Shown: positions 15,945 to 24,336 of the stretch, in pieces | Position numbering within the stretch: the stretch's first letter is position 1 | Layout: each line of letters begins with the position of its first letter | NCBI GenBank assembly: GCA_017434985.1 | Contig: JAFSFY010000021.1 | Coordinates: forward strand, 1 to 42,855 | DNA from: Clostridia bacterium | Lineage (GTDB): Bacteria; Bacillota; Clostridia; Oscillospirales; Acutalibacteraceae | Direction: 5' to 3' | DNA length: 42,855 nt | Notes under the pieces: model-generated | What the model was told of the DNA's origin: nothing | Databases searched by the model: none | The model's input: only the letters and a program-made list of their open reading frames with translations | Position numbers and translations under genes: made by a program

Positions 15945-15973
15945 TTGACAAAACGGTGATTTTTTGGTACACT
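15945..15973 (+). promoter_or_regulatory. Promoter of the E2-like gene
   Basis: Consensus TTGACA (15945-15950), 17 bases, TACACT (15968-15973). It starts within two bases of the preceding terminator. The leader to ATG 16093 is about 115 bases long and contains the inverted repeat at 16024-16040. Confidence 0.7.
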
Positions 15974-16023
15974 GTTTTTGTTGTCGATTTCTATCGCATT
16001 TCCGCGCACTGTGTCATTGCGGG

Positions 16024-16040
16024 ACATAGTGATGCTATGT
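16024..16040 (+). promoter_or_regulatory. Inverted repeat in leader of E2-like gene
   Basis: ACATAG / CTATGT around tgatg, with a further CATAG 10 bases on that could pair with CTATG instead. It lies about 45 bases after the predicted transcription start and 50 bases before the start codon, so it may be an operator or an alternative RNA stem. Function unknown. Confidence 0.35.
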
Positions 16041-16092
16041 AGGTAATATCCATAGATACGACAATAATTTGAGGGAATCAGGTGAGGAACTT

Positions 16093-16983
16093 ATGTCACA
16101 AACGCCCAAACGCCGTTTCGGCGATCGAAAAGACGGTCGTCGTTTGCGACACACTCAGTCGGTTTTTGCGGTGATGCCGCATATCATGAAAAAACGCTCC
16201 GACTCGCAAGTCTTCTTCGACGATTACATTGAAATTGACGAACTGGAACAATACGTTCGCCGTATGCGCAAAGAACACGATATGCCCGCTTTTTCGCTGT
16301 ACCATATGTTCGTTACCGCGTGTATGCGTATGTTCGTGTTGCGTCCCCGCCTCAACCGCTTCGTGATGAACGGCAAGATCTACGCGCGCAACACCCTTTC
16401 CACCTCCATGACCGTGAAACGCGAATTGCATCAAAACGGCTTGGAAGCAACCATCAAACCGCAGTTTGAAAAAACCGATACGGTGTTTGACGTATACCGT
16501 CGTATCAACGAAGCCATGGAAAAAGAGGTAAAAGATGCCGAGGGCGAAAACGCCACCGACGTTGCCGCCAACATCTTAAACCGTTGCCCCGCGTGGATCG
16601 TGCGCGCTTTTGTCAACTTTATCATCTTCTGTGACAATCGCGGTTGGCTCAATGACTTTATCAACAAGATCAGCCCGTTCCACACGTCGTTTTATTTGAC
16701 CGACGTGGGGTCCATCGGTATTGAACCGATCTATCACCACATTTATGATTTCGGCACCACCTCTGTCTTTATGGCTATCGGTAAAAAGCAGCGCATTCCC
16801 GTTGCCGATCTTGACGGTAACATTACCGTGAAAAAGATCATCCGCATCCGTTTGGTGTTGGATGAACGTATTTGCGACGGTCACTACTATGCGGAATCCT
16901 TCCGTATGTTCCGCCGCCTGCTGAAAAAACCGGAAGTGTTGGAAGTGCCGCCCACGGAATTCCCTGAAGATACGTGGATCTGA
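16093..16983 (+). CDS. E2-like acyltransferase domain protein without lipoyl domain
   Basis: 296 residues from ATG 16093 (GGTGAGG upstream). The whole protein corresponds to the catalytic domain of 2-oxo acid dehydrogenase E2, the fold shared with chloramphenicol acetyltransferase: SLYHMFVTACMRMFVLRP near the start and DERICDGHYYAESF near the end. It lacks the lipoyl and E1/E3-binding domains, and no dehydrogenase genes are nearby. The family's HxxxDG motif reads E-R-I-C-D-G (about 258-263), so the catalytic His is replaced by Glu. It is therefore either catalytically different or inactive, perhaps a binding or scaffold protein. It is flanked by its own promoter and terminator. Confidence 0.78.
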   Translation: MSQTPKRRFGDRKDGRRLRHTQSVFAVMPHIMKKRSDSQVFFDDYIEIDELEQYVRRMRKEHDMPAFSLYHMFVTACMRMFVLRPRLNRFVMNGKIYARNTLSTSMTVKRELHQNGLEATIKPQFEKTDTVFDVYRRINEAMEKEVKDAEGENATDVAANILNRCPAWIVRAFVNFIIFCDNRGWLNDFINKISPFHTSFYLTDVGSIGIEPIYHHIYDFGTTSVFMAIGKKQRIPVADLDGNITVKKIIRIRLVLDERICDGHYYAESFRMFRRLLKKPEVLEVPPTEFPEDTWI

Positions 16984-16991
16984 CAAAATGA

Positions 16992-17036
16992 AACACGCCC
17001 CGTTGTGCATCATACACAGCGGGGCGTGTTTTTTTA
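16992..17036. terminator. Terminator between convergent genes
   Basis: Stem ACACGCCCCG / CGGGGCGTGT extended by TTGTG/CACAG, followed by ttttttt on the + strand. The minus-strand T-run is shorter, so it is strongest for the E2-like gene. Confidence 0.85.
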
Positions 17037-17040
17037 TCGC

Positions 17041-18222
17041 TTATAAATGACGGCGGATGATATCGGCAAGCAGTTTGATACCGTTGTCAATATCGAGAAG
17101 AGAAGGCATAGAGTAATTAAGACGGAAGGAATGGGTGGTTGCCGCTTCGTCGCATTGGAAAGCCGCGCCGGTTACCACGAAGATTTTTTCCGCCGCCGCT
17201 TCCTTGATCAGCGCCGCGACGTCAACGTGCTCGGGCAATGTACACCACAGAAACAAACCGCCTTGCGGACGGGTGTAGGACACCTCTTTCGGCATATGCG
17301 CGTCCAGCGCCGAAAGCATCCGCTCACATTTTTCGCGATACAACGCGCGAATGGTTTCAATATGGGCATCCAGATCGTACCGACGAATATATTCGGCACA
17401 CATCATTTGGAAAAAGATGTTGGTGTGCACGTCTTCAACCTGCTTGGCCACCACCATTTTTTGGACCAATTCGTCGGTGCCGCACGCAAAGCCGACACGC
17501 ATACCGGCAGACAAGATCTTGGAGAAAGTACCACAGTAGATCACGCGACCATCGGTATCCATACTCTTGAGGGTGGGCAATTCGTCACCCGAAAAACGCA
17601 GATCACCGTACGGGTTATCTTCCAAAATCACCAAGTCGTATTGCTGAGCCAACGCGTATACCGCGCGCCGTTTTTCGAGCGACATTGTGATACCGGCAGG
17701 ATTGTGGAAAGTGGGAATGAGATACAAGAACCGCGCTTTGGGATGAGTTTTGATCGTCTCCTCCAATTTCGCGAGATTGATGCCATCCTCCTCCAATTCC
17801 ACGCCGATGGGGCGCGCGCCCAGGGAACGAAACGCATTGAGTGCACCGATGAAGCTCGGATTCTCACAAATCACTTCGTCGCCCTCGTTGCAAAGGACTT
17901 TACAGGTCAGTTCAATGGCTTGTTGACCGCCTGAGGTAATGATGGTTGTATTGCGTTCGGTATCGATGCCGAATTTGTTATGTAAGCGAGCGGCCACTTG
18001 CTCACGGAGCATCGGATAGCCTTCGGTAACACTGTATTGCAACGCCGCCGAAGCGTTGGTTTTGAAAATGTCGGCCGCAATATCCGCGAGGGCCTCCACC
18101 GGAAAAGATTCGGGCGCAGGATTGCCGCCGGCAAACGAGATCGCACCGGGCGTGCCCAGGCTTTTGAAGATCTCTCGAATCGCGGACGGTTTCATATTTT
18201 TCATTTTTTCGGAAACGTTCAT
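17041..18222 (-). CDS. PLP-dependent aminotransferase (class I/II)
   Basis: 393 residues of the fold-type I aminotransferase group that includes 2-aminoadipate/LysN-like enzymes and the C-terminal half of MocR regulators; no DNA-binding domain is present. Seen: ISFAGGNPAPESFP (substrate N-terminal loop), TSGGQQAIEL (cofactor phosphate), PTFHNPAG, EDNPYGDLRF and YCGTFSKILSAGMRVGF, whose Lys forms the PLP Schiff base. The amino-acid substrate is not predictable. AAGGAG precedes ATG 18222. It follows the Thr-rich surface protein gene on the same strand, separated by a perfect 12-pair hairpin. Confidence 0.88.
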   Translation of the reverse strand: MNVSEKMKNMKPSAIREIFKSLGTPGAISFAGGNPAPESFPVEALADIAADIFKTNASAALQYSVTEGYPMLREQVAARLHNKFGIDTERNTTIITSGGQQAIELTCKVLCNEGDEVICENPSFIGALNAFRSLGARPIGVELEEDGINLAKLEETIKTHPKARFLYLIPTFHNPAGITMSLEKRRAVYALAQQYDLVILEDNPYGDLRFSGDELPTLKSMDTDGRVIYCGTFSKILSAGMRVGFACGTDELVQKMVVAKQVEDVHTNIFFQMMCAEYIRRYDLDAHIETIRALYREKCERMLSALDAHMPKEVSYTRPQGGLFLWCTLPEHVDVAALIKEAAAEKIFVVTGAAFQCDEAATTHSFRLNYSMPSLLDIDNGIKLLADIIRRHL

Positions 18223-18246
18223 AGTGGGTAATTCTCCTTAATTTGC

Positions 18247-18276
18247 AAGAGAACCGTTTGCAAGAACGGTTCTCTT
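18247..18276 (-). terminator. 12-pair hairpin between minus-strand genes
   Basis: AAGAGAACCGTT / AACGGTTCTCTT, loop of six bases, eight bases after the stop of the Thr-rich protein gene and 25 before the aminotransferase start. It lacks a T-run on either strand, so it may be a weak terminator, a processing site or an attenuating structure. Confidence 0.5.
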
Positions 18277-18283
18277 GGCATCA

Positions 18284-19867
18284 TTATTTGTTATCGGTGG
18301 GGCGGCGATTGATCTCCGAAAGATCGTCACGTCCGCTGAAAATATCGTTTTCGTCCAACAGATCGGGTACAAACACGGGCGCTTCGTTCACTTTCTTAGG
18401 CTCGGGTTTGCGCAGCACGAAGAAAAACACCAAAAAAGCGGCCGCTGCCAACAACAAAATACCCACGACAAGCAACACGATCAACAAAACCGAGTTGCTG
18501 CCGCCACCCACGCCTTTTTCAGCGCCGAAAGCAATCAACGTATACGCTTCGAGCGAATTGATCTCCAAACTGAAGCATCCTCCCTGCACTTCCAACGGAA
18601 TCGGTTGCATCAATTGATCACCGTCAAAGAAGGTGATCGCCAACTGTTTGGCATCTTGCATATCCGCAGGAACCGGCAACTCCACCACGTAGGTAGTGTT
18701 CAAAGGCAATGCCGAAACGGGAAGAATTTTGCCGGTCGTTTGATTCAGTTTCAAAAACGACAGATCAAACGTGAGCGATACAAACTCTTCCTCAGAAGCA
18801 AACTGCGAAGATGCCCCGATTGCGGCGGCAAGTTGTTCCTCGGTAGGCAGTTTTTTCGCCGTAAGAACGTTCAACATCAGTTGATTGGCACCGCGATCGG
18901 TGAGGTTAGTATAGTCATCTTTGGTTAACAGTAACCGCGCTTTATTTTGGAAAACCGATTCTTTGACACCGAAAGCCGTCAACACGTTGTGGTCCAACGA
19001 GACGTTGAGTGCCACACGGTCACCCTTATTCTCGGTCGTACCGGGGCCAAGGATCGTACCGTTAGTGGTAGTGGTAGTCGCGGCACTCGTCGAGGTCGTC
19101 TCCTGCGTTTTTTCGGTTGTCGTGGTCGTAGCCTCGGTCGTTTCGGTCGTGGTTGTTTTCTCGGTGGACGTACTCGTCGACGCTTCGGTCGAGGTGGTCT
19201 CCTCGGTCGTCGTGGTGGTGGGCGCCTCCGTCGTGGTCGTTTCGGGCGCTTCAAACAACGCCTCTACCGACGCGGCGGCAGCGTACGGAACACCGCCTAT
19301 CACCGTCTCCACGCCTTCGCAGGAAACGACGTCGCCATACACGGCGGTAATGCGCGAAAGGAAGCGACCGTCACTACCCGTTGTTGCCGAAATTCCTTCC
19401 ATATCACCAACCGACAAAAGCAGTTTGTATCCGGCTACAGGTGCACCTTTTTCATCCACCGCTTCAATTAACGCGTTGCCGTTTTCATTCACGGAAATCG
19501 ACAACCGCACACCGACAGTCCCCTCTTTTACAAACGGATCCAAATCGGCCGTTTGGGGAACACCGTCCACCGTGTACCGGCAGGAAATCGTGTGGGAACC
19601 GGGCAATAATTGTGCCACGTTTATGTAGATGATCCCGTGTTGTGTGGCATCAAATGTGTAGGAAGCGCCATCAACCGTCACAGCGGCAATCTCCACCACC
19701 GTTTCAGCCGACGCGTCAGCCGCATTCCATTCAATGGCAACCAATTCATCCTGTTGATACCGCGCTGTCTCCGCAAACGTGAAAACGCCCTCGGCCGAAA
19801 CGCCGCACACCATCACGCCCAAAAGCATCACAACGGCAAAAACAGTTGCTAACATTCGTTTCATCAT
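18284..19867 (-). CDS. Thr-rich surface protein with C-terminal membrane anchor
   Basis: 527 residues. A signal peptide (1-25, cut after VSA) leads an extracellular region of beta character (26-205). Then comes a Thr/Glu/Ser-rich linker (about 207-270) of TTTTE-type repeats, likely a glycosylated stalk, a second globular region (280-455), one membrane helix (about 460-484) and a 42-residue cytosolic tail. No catalytic motif or named domain was recognised. The N-terminal region looks like Ig-like or carboxypeptidase-regulatory beta folds (EAVDEKGAPVAGYKL). A role in adhesion or envelope structure is possible. The start is ATG 19867 with AAGGAG upstream; a second in-frame ATG follows directly. 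Confidence 0.65.
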   Translation of the reverse strand: MMKRMLATVFAVVMLLGVMVCGVSAEGVFTFAETARYQQDELVAIEWNAADASAETVVEIAAVTVDGASYTFDATQHGIIYINVAQLLPGSHTISCRYTVDGVPQTADLDPFVKEGTVGVRLSISVNENGNALIEAVDEKGAPVAGYKLLLSVGDMEGISATTGSDGRFLSRITAVYGDVVSCEGVETVIGGVPYAAAASVEALFEAPETTTTEAPTTTTTEETTSTEASTSTSTEKTTTTETTEATTTTTEKTQETTSTSAATTTTTNGTILGPGTTENKGDRVALNVSLDHNVLTAFGVKESVFQNKARLLLTKDDYTNLTDRGANQLMLNVLTAKKLPTEEQLAAAIGASSQFASEEEFVSLTFDLSFLKLNQTTGKILPVSALPLNTTYVVELPVPADMQDAKQLAITFFDGDQLMQPIPLEVQGGCFSLEINSLEAYTLIAFGAEKGVGGGSNSVLLIVLLVVGILLLAAAAFLVFFFVLRKPEPKKVNEAPVFVPDLLDENDIFSGRDDLSEINRRPTDNK

Positions 19868-19902
19868 GGTTCTTACTCCTTGTTTCCAAAGATATTGACT
19901 CT

Positions 19903-19931
19903 ACCATACCACATTTTTTCGAAAAAGTAAA
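19903..19931 (-). promoter_or_regulatory. Promoter of Thr-rich protein gene
   Basis: On the minus strand TTTACT (19931-19926), 17 bases, TATGGT (19908-19903). Both boxes are imperfect. Confidence 0.45.
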
Positions 19932-19959
19932 TCTCTATTAACATTTTTGTCATTTCCTC

Positions 19960-20009
19960 TTGCATTTTCCCGAACGATCGTGTATACTAAAAGTGTCCCA
20001 AATGGGACA
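19960..20009 (+). promoter_or_regulatory. Promoter and palindromic operator of Crp/Fnr operon
   Basis: TTGCAT (19960-19965), 17 bases, TATACT (19983-19988). Immediately after the -10 lies a perfect palindrome TGTCCCA-AA-TGGGACA (19994-20009). Its place at the transcription start and the adjacent Crp/Fnr-type gene suggest autoregulation by repression. The half-site differs from the classical Fnr TTGAT and Crp TGTGA boxes. Confidence 0.75.
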
Positions 20010-20025
20010 GACTCGGAGGAACACT

Positions 20026-20679
20026 ATGAATACCGAACATACCCCCTCCCTCTCGCTCAATTCTTTCTTTTTGTTTTCGGATTTGACAACGGAAGAATTA
20101 ACGCTTGTGGACGAAACGCTTTCCCCGCTTACGGTATACCATAAAGGTGAACATCTGTACGATCGGCACCAATTCCAAAATGCACTCGGTTTTATCTTGT
20201 CGGGCGCTGTGTTGGTGGAATCCACCGATGAGCAAGATCGCCCGCTGGTAATGAACCATCTGCGCGCCGGAGATATTTTTGGTGTCGCCGCCTTATTCGA
20301 CACGGGAGAGAGCGAGTACGTCACCGTTTTACGTGCGTTGGACACCGTGTCGGTGCGTTACCTCACGCAAGAAGGAATCCGTTTTCTATTCGGTCAATAC
20401 CCTTCCGTAGCCCAACGATATATCGAATTTCTGTCAGGACGCATTCGGTTCCTCAACCGCAAAATTGCCGTGCTTACAGGCGGTTCCTCGGTCAACCGCG
20501 TATACCAATACTGTTTATCACACCAGTGTGAAGACGGTACGGTGCTAATTCCCGACAGTATGACCGAACTTTCCCGTATTTTGAATATGGGTCGCTCCAG
20601 TCTTTACCGTTCGCTTGATACGTTGCTTGCGCAAAATATCTTGATAAAGAACGGCAAACAATATATTTTACAATCATAA
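20026..20679 (+). CDS. Crp/Fnr family transcriptional regulator
   Basis: 217 residues from ATG 20026 (GGAGG upstream; the longer frame to 19960 would run through the operator). The N-terminal half is a cyclic-nucleotide-binding-type beta barrel with GFILSGAVLV and MNHLRAGDIFGVAALFD. The C-terminal half is a winged helix with SMTELSRILNMGRSSLYRSLDTLL as recognition region. There is no N-terminal Cys cluster, so it is not an iron-sulfur Fnr; the ligand is unknown. It heads the operon with the ABC importer genes and probably controls it through the palindrome at 19994. Confidence 0.88.
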   Translation: MNTEHTPSLSLNSFFLFSDLTTEELTLVDETLSPLTVYHKGEHLYDRHQFQNALGFILSGAVLVESTDEQDRPLVMNHLRAGDIFGVAALFDTGESEYVTVLRALDTVSVRYLTQEGIRFLFGQYPSVAQRYIEFLSGRIRFLNRKIAVLTGGSSVNRVYQYCLSHQCEDGTVLIPDSMTELSRILNMGRSSLYRSLDTLLAQNILIKNGKQYILQS

Positions 20680-20689
20680 AGGATGGATC

Positions 20690-21682
20690 ATGATGAAAAA
20701 AGTTATTTCTCTCTTCAGCATCGTAGTGCTTTTGCTTGCCACACTGACGGCGTGCAGTGGCGGTGAATTGAACACCGCTTCGGTCGTGCGTGTCGCCACC
20801 ATTCAAGGGCCGACCGGTATCGGTATGGTTCATTTGATGGACGCCAACGACGATAAAGCCACCGAAAACAACTACGAGTTCCAGGCGTATCCCTCGCCCG
20901 ATGCCGTTGTTCCGTTGCTGATGAACCAATCGGTCGATATTGCGGCACTCCCCACCAACGTGGCCGCCAACTACTACAACAAGACCGCCGAGTCCAAAAA
21001 CGGTTCGATCAAACTGCTCGCCGTCAATACGCTCGGTGTACTGTATATGTTGGAAAACGGCAACACCATCAACTCGGTGAAGGATCTGAAAGGCAAAACG
21101 ATCTACTCCACCGGTCAAGGTGCGAACCCCGAATACATTCTCAACTACATCCTGCGCGGATATGGCTTGAGTCCCGAAACCGACGTCACCATCAAATTCG
21201 TGTCCGAAAACACCGAACTTGCTTCGTTGATGGTGAGCGGCGAAGCCGCGGTCGCAATGGTACCGCAACCGGTTGTCTCCTCTATCACGACGCAAAAACC
21301 CGACGTCCGCATCGCACTCAGCATCAACGATGAATGGGAAGCCATTGCCGGCGAAGAAAACAAACTGATGATGGGCTGTGTGGTCGTTCGCGAAGAGTTT
21401 TTGGAAAAGAATCCCAAGTTGGTCAAAACCTTCTTGAAAGAGTATGAAGCCGCCATTGAAAAAACTTCCGACGTGGATACCACTGCCGCTTTGTGCGAAG
21501 AATACGGCATTATCGCCAAAGCGCCGATTGCCAAAAAGGCTATCCCTTATTGCGAGATCACGTACGTAGACGGCAAAACGATGAAAAAGCAAATCGCCAA
21601 GTACTACAACGTGCTCTTCGAATCCAAGCCGCAATCCATCGGCAGCAAATTGCCGGATGACGAGTTCTATTATGTCGGCTAA
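20690..21682 (+). CDS. ABC importer substrate-binding lipoprotein (NitT/TauT/SsuA type)
   Basis: 330 residues. Signal peptide with lipobox LTAC (Cys22), then the periplasmic-binding-protein fold of the NMT1/THI5-SsuA group: RVATIQGPTGIGMVHLM near the start, DIAALPTNVAANYYNK, LKGKTIYSTGQGANPEYILNY (about 127-147) and AVAMVPQPVVSS. Proteins of this group bind sulfonates, nitrate, thiamine precursors and similar small molecules; the ligand here is unknown. The start is the first of two adjacent ATGs, with AAAGGATGG upstream. It lies 10 bases after the regulator gene and its end overlaps the permease gene. Confidence 0.88.
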   Translation: MMKKVISLFSIVVLLLATLTACSGGELNTASVVRVATIQGPTGIGMVHLMDANDDKATENNYEFQAYPSPDAVVPLLMNQSVDIAALPTNVAANYYNKTAESKNGSIKLLAVNTLGVLYMLENGNTINSVKDLKGKTIYSTGQGANPEYILNYILRGYGLSPETDVTIKFVSENTELASLMVSGEAAVAMVPQPVVSSITTQKPDVRIALSINDEWEAIAGEENKLMMGCVVVREEFLEKNPKLVKTFLKEYEAAIEKTSDVDTTAALCEEYGIIAKAPIAKKAIPYCEITYVDGKTMKKQIAKYYNVLFESKPQSIGSKLPDDEFYYVG

Positions 21683-22445
21683 TCCCAAACTTCGGCGCAT
21701 CCTCACCGTCCTCGGCACCGCTTGTTTTTGGTTGCTCGTGTGGTATCTCATTGCCGTGCTCGTAAACCAAAACGTTTTAATTCCCACGCCGTGGGCGGTG
21801 CTGTGCACGATGGGAACACTGGTGACTAAGCCCTTGTTTTGGCAATCGGTGGGGCTCACATTGCTTCGCGTTTGTATCGGCTTTGCGGCAGCGTTGGCGG
21901 TTGGGGTGTTGTTAGCCGCCCTGACCACACGGTTTTCACTGTTGCACACGCTGTTTTCACCCGTACTCCACATCATTCGTGCCGCACCCGTCGCCTCGTT
22001 TATCATCATCACGTTGGTGTGGATCGTGTACGATCTCGTTCCCGCATTCATTTCTTTTTTGATGGTCCTCCCCATCGTTTGGATCAACGTCAGTGAAGGC
22101 ATTCGCCAAACCGATACGCAGTTGTTGGAAATGGCATCGTTGTTTCGCTTATCCAAAGCAAAACAAATTCGCCGCATTTACCTCCCGTCGGTGAAACCCT
22201 TTTTTCTCACCGCCGCCGTCAACGGATTAAGTTTTGCTTGGAAATCCGCTGTTGCGGCCGAAGTCATCTGCCGTCCCGATTTCTCCATCGGACGACAACT
22301 GCAAGAAGCCAAACTGTATATGGAGACCCCGCAAGTCTTTGCGTGGACGGCCGTAGTGGTGATTTTGAGTTTGGTGCTGGAACGTGTCTTGTTGCGATTG
22401 ACCGCAACGGCACGCTCTAAAAAAGGAGGTGCCGTGCATGATTAG
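21672..22445 (+). CDS. ABC importer permease (SsuC/TauC type)
   Basis: 257 residues from ATG 21672; an alternative ATG at 21657 gives five more residues. Six membrane helices with the binding-protein-dependent transport motif in the loop: ASLFRLSKAKQIRRIYLPSV (about 152-171, the EAA loop). It overlaps the binding-protein gene by 11 bases and the ATPase gene by 8 bases, so the operon is tightly coupled. Confidence 0.88.
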   Translation: MSANPKLRRILTVLGTACFWLLVWYLIAVLVNQNVLIPTPWAVLCTMGTLVTKPLFWQSVGLTLLRVCIGFAAALAVGVLLAALTTRFSLLHTLFSPVLHIIRAAPVASFIIITLVWIVYDLVPAFISFLMVLPIVWINVSEGIRQTDTQLLEMASLFRLSKAKQIRRIYLPSVKPFFLTAAVNGLSFAWKSAVAAEVICRPDFSIGRQLQEAKLYMETPQVFAWTAVVVILSLVLERVLLRLTATARSKKGGAVHD

Positions 22446-23025
22446 CGCCGAACACCTTTCCTTTTCTTACGGTAGCACTCCCGTTATCGAAGACCTGTCC
22501 TTCACCCTGCCGGATAGCGGTGTGTTTCGTTTCGACGGGCCGTCCGGTTGCGGCAAAACCACCTTGTTGCGCTTGATTGCCGATTTGGAGAGGCCAAACT
22601 CGGGCAGTATCACTCGCCAACCAAATGCTACCGTTTCGATGGTGTTTCAAGAAAATCGATTGTTGCCGTGGCTAAGCGCCGAAGAGAACGTTGCGTTTGT
22701 ATGCGGTGATTCGTTACGCGTAGAACGTGCTTTAAAAGCGGTTTCGCTGTGGGACGAACGTCACAAATTCCCCGAAGAACTCAGCGGCGGTATGCAGCGG
22801 CGTGTCGCTATCGCCCGCGCCATTGCCTACGGCGGCGATATCTTGATTTTGGACGAACCGTTCACCGGGTTGGACGAACAACTCTGTCAGACGATTGCCG
22901 ACACGATTTACCGCGAATTTGCCGAAAAACTGATTCTTCTCGTTACCCATTCCGAGGAGGAAGCGCGGTTATTTTCACCTAAAACGATCACGCTTCCCTG
23001 CCCCTTGACGGGCGATCTCACCTAA
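22438..23025 (+). CDS. ABC importer ATPase (SsuB/TauB type)
   Basis: 195 residues from ATG 22438, chosen because AAAGGAGG lies at ideal distance. Walker A GPSGCGKTT (about 35-43), Q-loop VFQENRLLPW, signature LSGGMQRR, Walker B ILILDEPF and the H-loop THSEEEA are all present. It is short for the family (usually 240-270), as the C-terminal part after the H-loop is trimmed to about 20 residues. It energises uptake of the unknown ligand with the two preceding gene products. Confidence 0.9.
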   Translation: MISAEHLSFSYGSTPVIEDLSFTLPDSGVFRFDGPSGCGKTTLLRLIADLERPNSGSITRQPNATVSMVFQENRLLPWLSAEENVAFVCGDSLRVERALKAVSLWDERHKFPEELSGGMQRRVAIARAIAYGGDILILDEPFTGLDEQLCQTIADTIYREFAEKLILLVTHSEEEARLFSPKTITLPCPLTGDLT

Positions 23026-23027
23026 CC

Positions 23028-23059
23028 AAATCCGTCCGTGATTTCACGGGCGGATTTTT
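23028..23059 (+). terminator. Intrinsic terminator
   Basis: Stem AAATCCGTCCGTG / CACGGGCGGATTT (one T-G pair), loop attt, then a T-run. It ends the ABC operon. Confidence 0.85.
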
Positions 23060-23060
23060 G

Positions 23061-23089
23061 TTGCGTTAAAAGAGAATTTGTGCTATGAT
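23061..23089 (+). promoter_or_regulatory. Promoter of DUF4364-two-component operon
   Basis: TTGCGT (23061-23066), 17 bases, TATGAT (23084-23089), directly after the preceding terminator. Confidence 0.6.
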
Positions 23090-23109
23090 ATTGTGGAGGT
23101 GATATCGTA

Positions 23110-23655
23110 ATGATCCGTGATACCTTTGACGCCGGTGTAGAACCGGGCGGTCTCCATTCCCACAACGAAATCAAACTTCTTGTTTGCTATATGCTCGCCG
23201 GTGTTTCCGAGCCAATGTCCCGCGAAAGCATTTTCAACGTCTTGTGCGGACACGGTATGGCCAATTTTTTTGATATCAGCACCGTGATTGCCGACCTTCT
23301 CTCGCTTCACAATTTGCAAGAAGATGAGCTTGGCCGTCTGACGGTAACCGACGTTGGTCGTGACGCGGCACTCACACTGAAAGATATGTTACCGTACACG
23401 CTGCGCGAACGGTCGGTTGAGGCTGCCAAACGATTGCTCATCCGCTTGCGTAACGAGCGCGAAAATCACGTAGACATTCGTAAGGAAGAACGCGGCTATA
23501 CCATCACCTGCACCGTCGGTGACACTCCCGCCCCCTTGATGTCTCTCTCCCTATTGGTAGGAAGCGAAGCGCAAGCCGAAGCTATTCGTGAGCGGTTCCT
23601 GAACGATCCGCTGTCTCTTTATCGCGATGTAATCGAAAGCGTTTCCGAAAACTAA
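23110..23655 (+). CDS. DUF4364 family protein
   Basis: 181 residues. The N-terminal 80 residues form a winged-helix-like region (EIKLLVCYMLAGVSEPMSRESIFNVL ... YF-type NFFDISTVIADLLSLHNL), followed by a TVTDVGRDAALTL stretch and a beta-rich C-terminal half. DUF4364 proteins are common in Clostridia as presumed transcriptional regulators without a known target. GGAGGTGATATC before ATG 23110 is a strong ribosome binding site. It lies 14 bases before a response regulator gene, so the three are probably one operon. Confidence 0.8.
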   Translation: MIRDTFDAGVEPGGLHSHNEIKLLVCYMLAGVSEPMSRESIFNVLCGHGMANFFDISTVIADLLSLHNLQEDELGRLTVTDVGRDAALTLKDMLPYTLRERSVEAAKRLLIRLRNERENHVDIRKEERGYTITCTVGDTPAPLMSLSLLVGSEAQAEAIRERFLNDPLSLYRDVIESVSEN

Positions 23656-23669
23656 ACGGAGGAATTGGT

Positions 23670-24335
23670 ATGGACACATACACCATTCTCATCGTCGATG
23701 ACGAAATGCGCATGCGCCGCGTGATCGCCGACTATCTGCGCATTAAGAATTATCGCACCGTTGAAGCGGCCGACGGCGTGGAAGCATTAGACATATTCCG
23801 CGTCGAACATCCCGACCTCGTACTGCTTGACGTGATGATGCCGCGTATGAACGGGTGGGACACGTGTGCCGAACTGCGTCGTGTAAGCGAAGTGCCCATC
23901 ATTATGCTCACCGCCAAAGGCGAAGAGGACGACGAGTTGCAAGGATTTGAACTTGGCGCTGACGAATACATTGCCAAACCGTTTAGCCTGAAAATTCTTT
24001 CCGCCCGCATTGAGGCCGTTTTGCGCCGCAAACAGGGCACTTCCGCGCCCGTTCCCACCTGCGGATTGCACGTCGACCCGCTTGCGCGCGAGGCTTACGT
24101 GGACAATAAGCGTGTGGAACTAACCTATACGGAATTCGAACTGTTGTCGTATTTGGTCACCAACAAAGGTATCGCGTTATCCCGCGATAAAATTCTGGAT
24201 AACGTATGGCAATACGATTACTACGGTGATGCGCGCACGGTGGATACGCACATCAAAAAACTGCGCAGTAAACTCGGCGAAGCCGGCGAAATGATCAAAA
24301 CCATTCGCGGCATCGGCTATAAATTCGAGGGCTAA
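23670..24335 (+). CDS. OmpR/PhoB-type response regulator
   Basis: 221 residues. Receiver domain (1-118) with the acidic pair D10-D11, phospho-acceptor D54 and K103; then a winged helix-turn-helix output domain (about 128-221) with YTEFELLSYL, ARTVDTHIKKLRSKL and IRGIGYKFE. It should activate or repress promoters when phosphorylated by the histidine kinase whose gene starts one base after its stop. Targets are not evident. Confidence 0.94.
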   Translation: MDTYTILIVDDEMRMRRVIADYLRIKNYRTVEAADGVEALDIFRVEHPDLVLLDVMMPRMNGWDTCAELRRVSEVPIIMLTAKGEEDDELQGFELGADEYIAKPFSLKILSARIEAVLRRKQGTSAPVPTCGLHVDPLAREAYVDNKRVELTYTEFELLSYLVTNKGIALSRDKILDNVWQYDYYGDARTVDTHIKKLRSKLGEAGEMIKTIRGIGYKFEG

Positions 24336-24336
24336 T

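Noticed and set aside
19062-19250. DNA repeat array
   Set aside because: The repetitiveness comes from Thr/Ser/Glu codons in the stalk of the surface protein; period and sequence vary.
20492-22177. 561-codon frame on the minus strand
   Set aside because: It lies opposite the regulator, binding protein and permease genes, has low-complexity composition and no ribosome binding site; it is a shadow of real genes.
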